A DNA stretch of 64,000 nt from Denitrobaculum sp965232285. GTDB taxonomy: Bacteria > Pseudomonadota > Alphaproteobacteria > Kiloniellales > Kiloniellaceae. The notes beneath the pieces were generated by a model that was not told where the DNA came from, made no database searches, and worked only from the letters and a program-made list of their open reading frames with translations. Shown in pieces: positions 63,725-64,000 of the stretch. The position numbers and the translations under genes are program-made. The stretch is from assembly GCA_965232285.1 (NCBI GenBank), contig CBDDPL010000004.1, positions 1,178,001 to 1,242,000 on the forward strand, given 5' to 3'. The first letter of the stretch is position 1; each line of letters starts with the position of its first letter.

Positions 63725-64000
63725 ATGATGGACGAAATAGATTTAGACAAACAGGATTTCCGTAAGATTATCGACACGGCGCCGGTGCCGATCGCCATCA
63801 GCCGTATCGCGGACGGCAAGATCGTTTTCGTGAATCCCTACATCGAAAAGTTTCTCGGCATGCCGGCATCACAGGTGATCGGGCGCAATACCATCGAGTT
63901 CTACCGGCAGCCGGAACAGCGCGAAATCGTCATGGGCATCCTGAAGCGCGACGGTCGGCTGGACGACATGCGCATCGGCATCAAGACCGGCGACGGCGAC
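63725..64000 (+). CDS. PAS-domain protein (5' part only, runs off window)
   Basis: The first 92 codons are in the window. After a short acidic start (MMDEIDLDKQ), residues 12-75 form a PAS fold: IIDTAPVPIAISRIADGKIV, FVNPYIEKFLGM and VIGRNTIEFYRQP. Such domains open sensor histidine kinases, cyclases and diguanylate cyclases/phosphodiesterases; the output domain is outside the window. The start is one of two adjacent ATGs (63725 or 63728), with GGTGGG before them. Confidence 0.85.
   Translation, partial: MMDEIDLDKQDFRKIIDTAPVPIAISRIADGKIVFVNPYIEKFLGMPASQVIGRNTIEFYRQPEQREIVMGILKRDGRLDDMRIGIKTGDGD

Overview
The window looks like a stretch of chromosome from a GC-rich, metabolically versatile alphaproteobacterium, possibly a marine or soil Rhodospirillales-like lineage (the class is a fair inference, the order is a guess). 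The reasons are strong G/C preference at third codon positions, many ATGA-overlapped operons, TRAP and polyamine-type ABC transporters beside LysR regulators, a form-II coxS-coxL pair, and an alphaproteobacterial-style cob cluster. No rRNA, tRNA, CRISPR, complete insertion sequence or replication origin is visible.

Layout. 1-2026 (-): end-truncated form-II CoxL-like molybdenum hydroxylase and its 2Fe-2S subunit. 2785-7463 (+): the conserved PrkA kinase / YeaH-type / SpoVR-type stress trio. 7629-9895 (+): gamma-glutamyltransferase and a GST. 9910-16521 (-): one long operon of ureohydrolase, PotD-A-B-C-like ABC importer, nitrilase-family amidase and SDR, probably import and breakdown of a guanidino or polyamine compound, with a divergent LysR (16643). 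17655-24667: LysR, an orphan TauA-like binding protein, UspA, a TRAP transporter (dctP-Q-M) and its divergent, apparently leaderless LysR. 24741-29803: beta-carbonic anhydrase, NhaA, a small excisionase-type HTH protein, a phosphatase, a sulfatase and a class II aldolase. 30021-32862: cytochrome P450 and a DadA-like FAD oxidase, convergent around a short terminal-inverted-repeat element.

33000-36150 is a visibly AT-rich island with a tightly coupled pair: a membrane-anchored periplasmic protein of unknown family and an orphan DctP-like binding protein that lacks the usual ligand arginine. It is followed by a 104-bp inverted-repeat element. A second AT-rich patch at 39700-41066 holds a decayed LuxR C-terminus and an unrecognised lipoprotein. 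Between them lie a serine beta-lactamase-like hydrolase, a DUF3179 protein and a GFA-family protein.

41238-44927 (-) is a compact catabolic operon (luciferase-like monooxygenase, GST, flavin reductase, alpha/beta hydrolase, SnoaL-like protein) with a divergent XRE-cupin regulator and a near-perfect palindrome between them. 45866-50245 (+) has a LysR regulator followed by CaiB-type CoA-transferase, GST, GFA protein and nitrilase, with paired operator-like repeats and a hairpin over the first ribosome binding site. 50276-63323 is a cobalamin cluster that together encodes nearly all corrin-ring steps by an early-cobalt route (CbiX-long, CbiD, CbiG-CobJ fusion), with an amidase embedded in the operon. 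The window ends in the start of a PAS-domain protein (63725 onward).

The best candidates for something undescribed are the AT-rich two-gene unit at 33128-36005, the amidase coupled to cobM, and the monooxygenase operon at 41238-44927.
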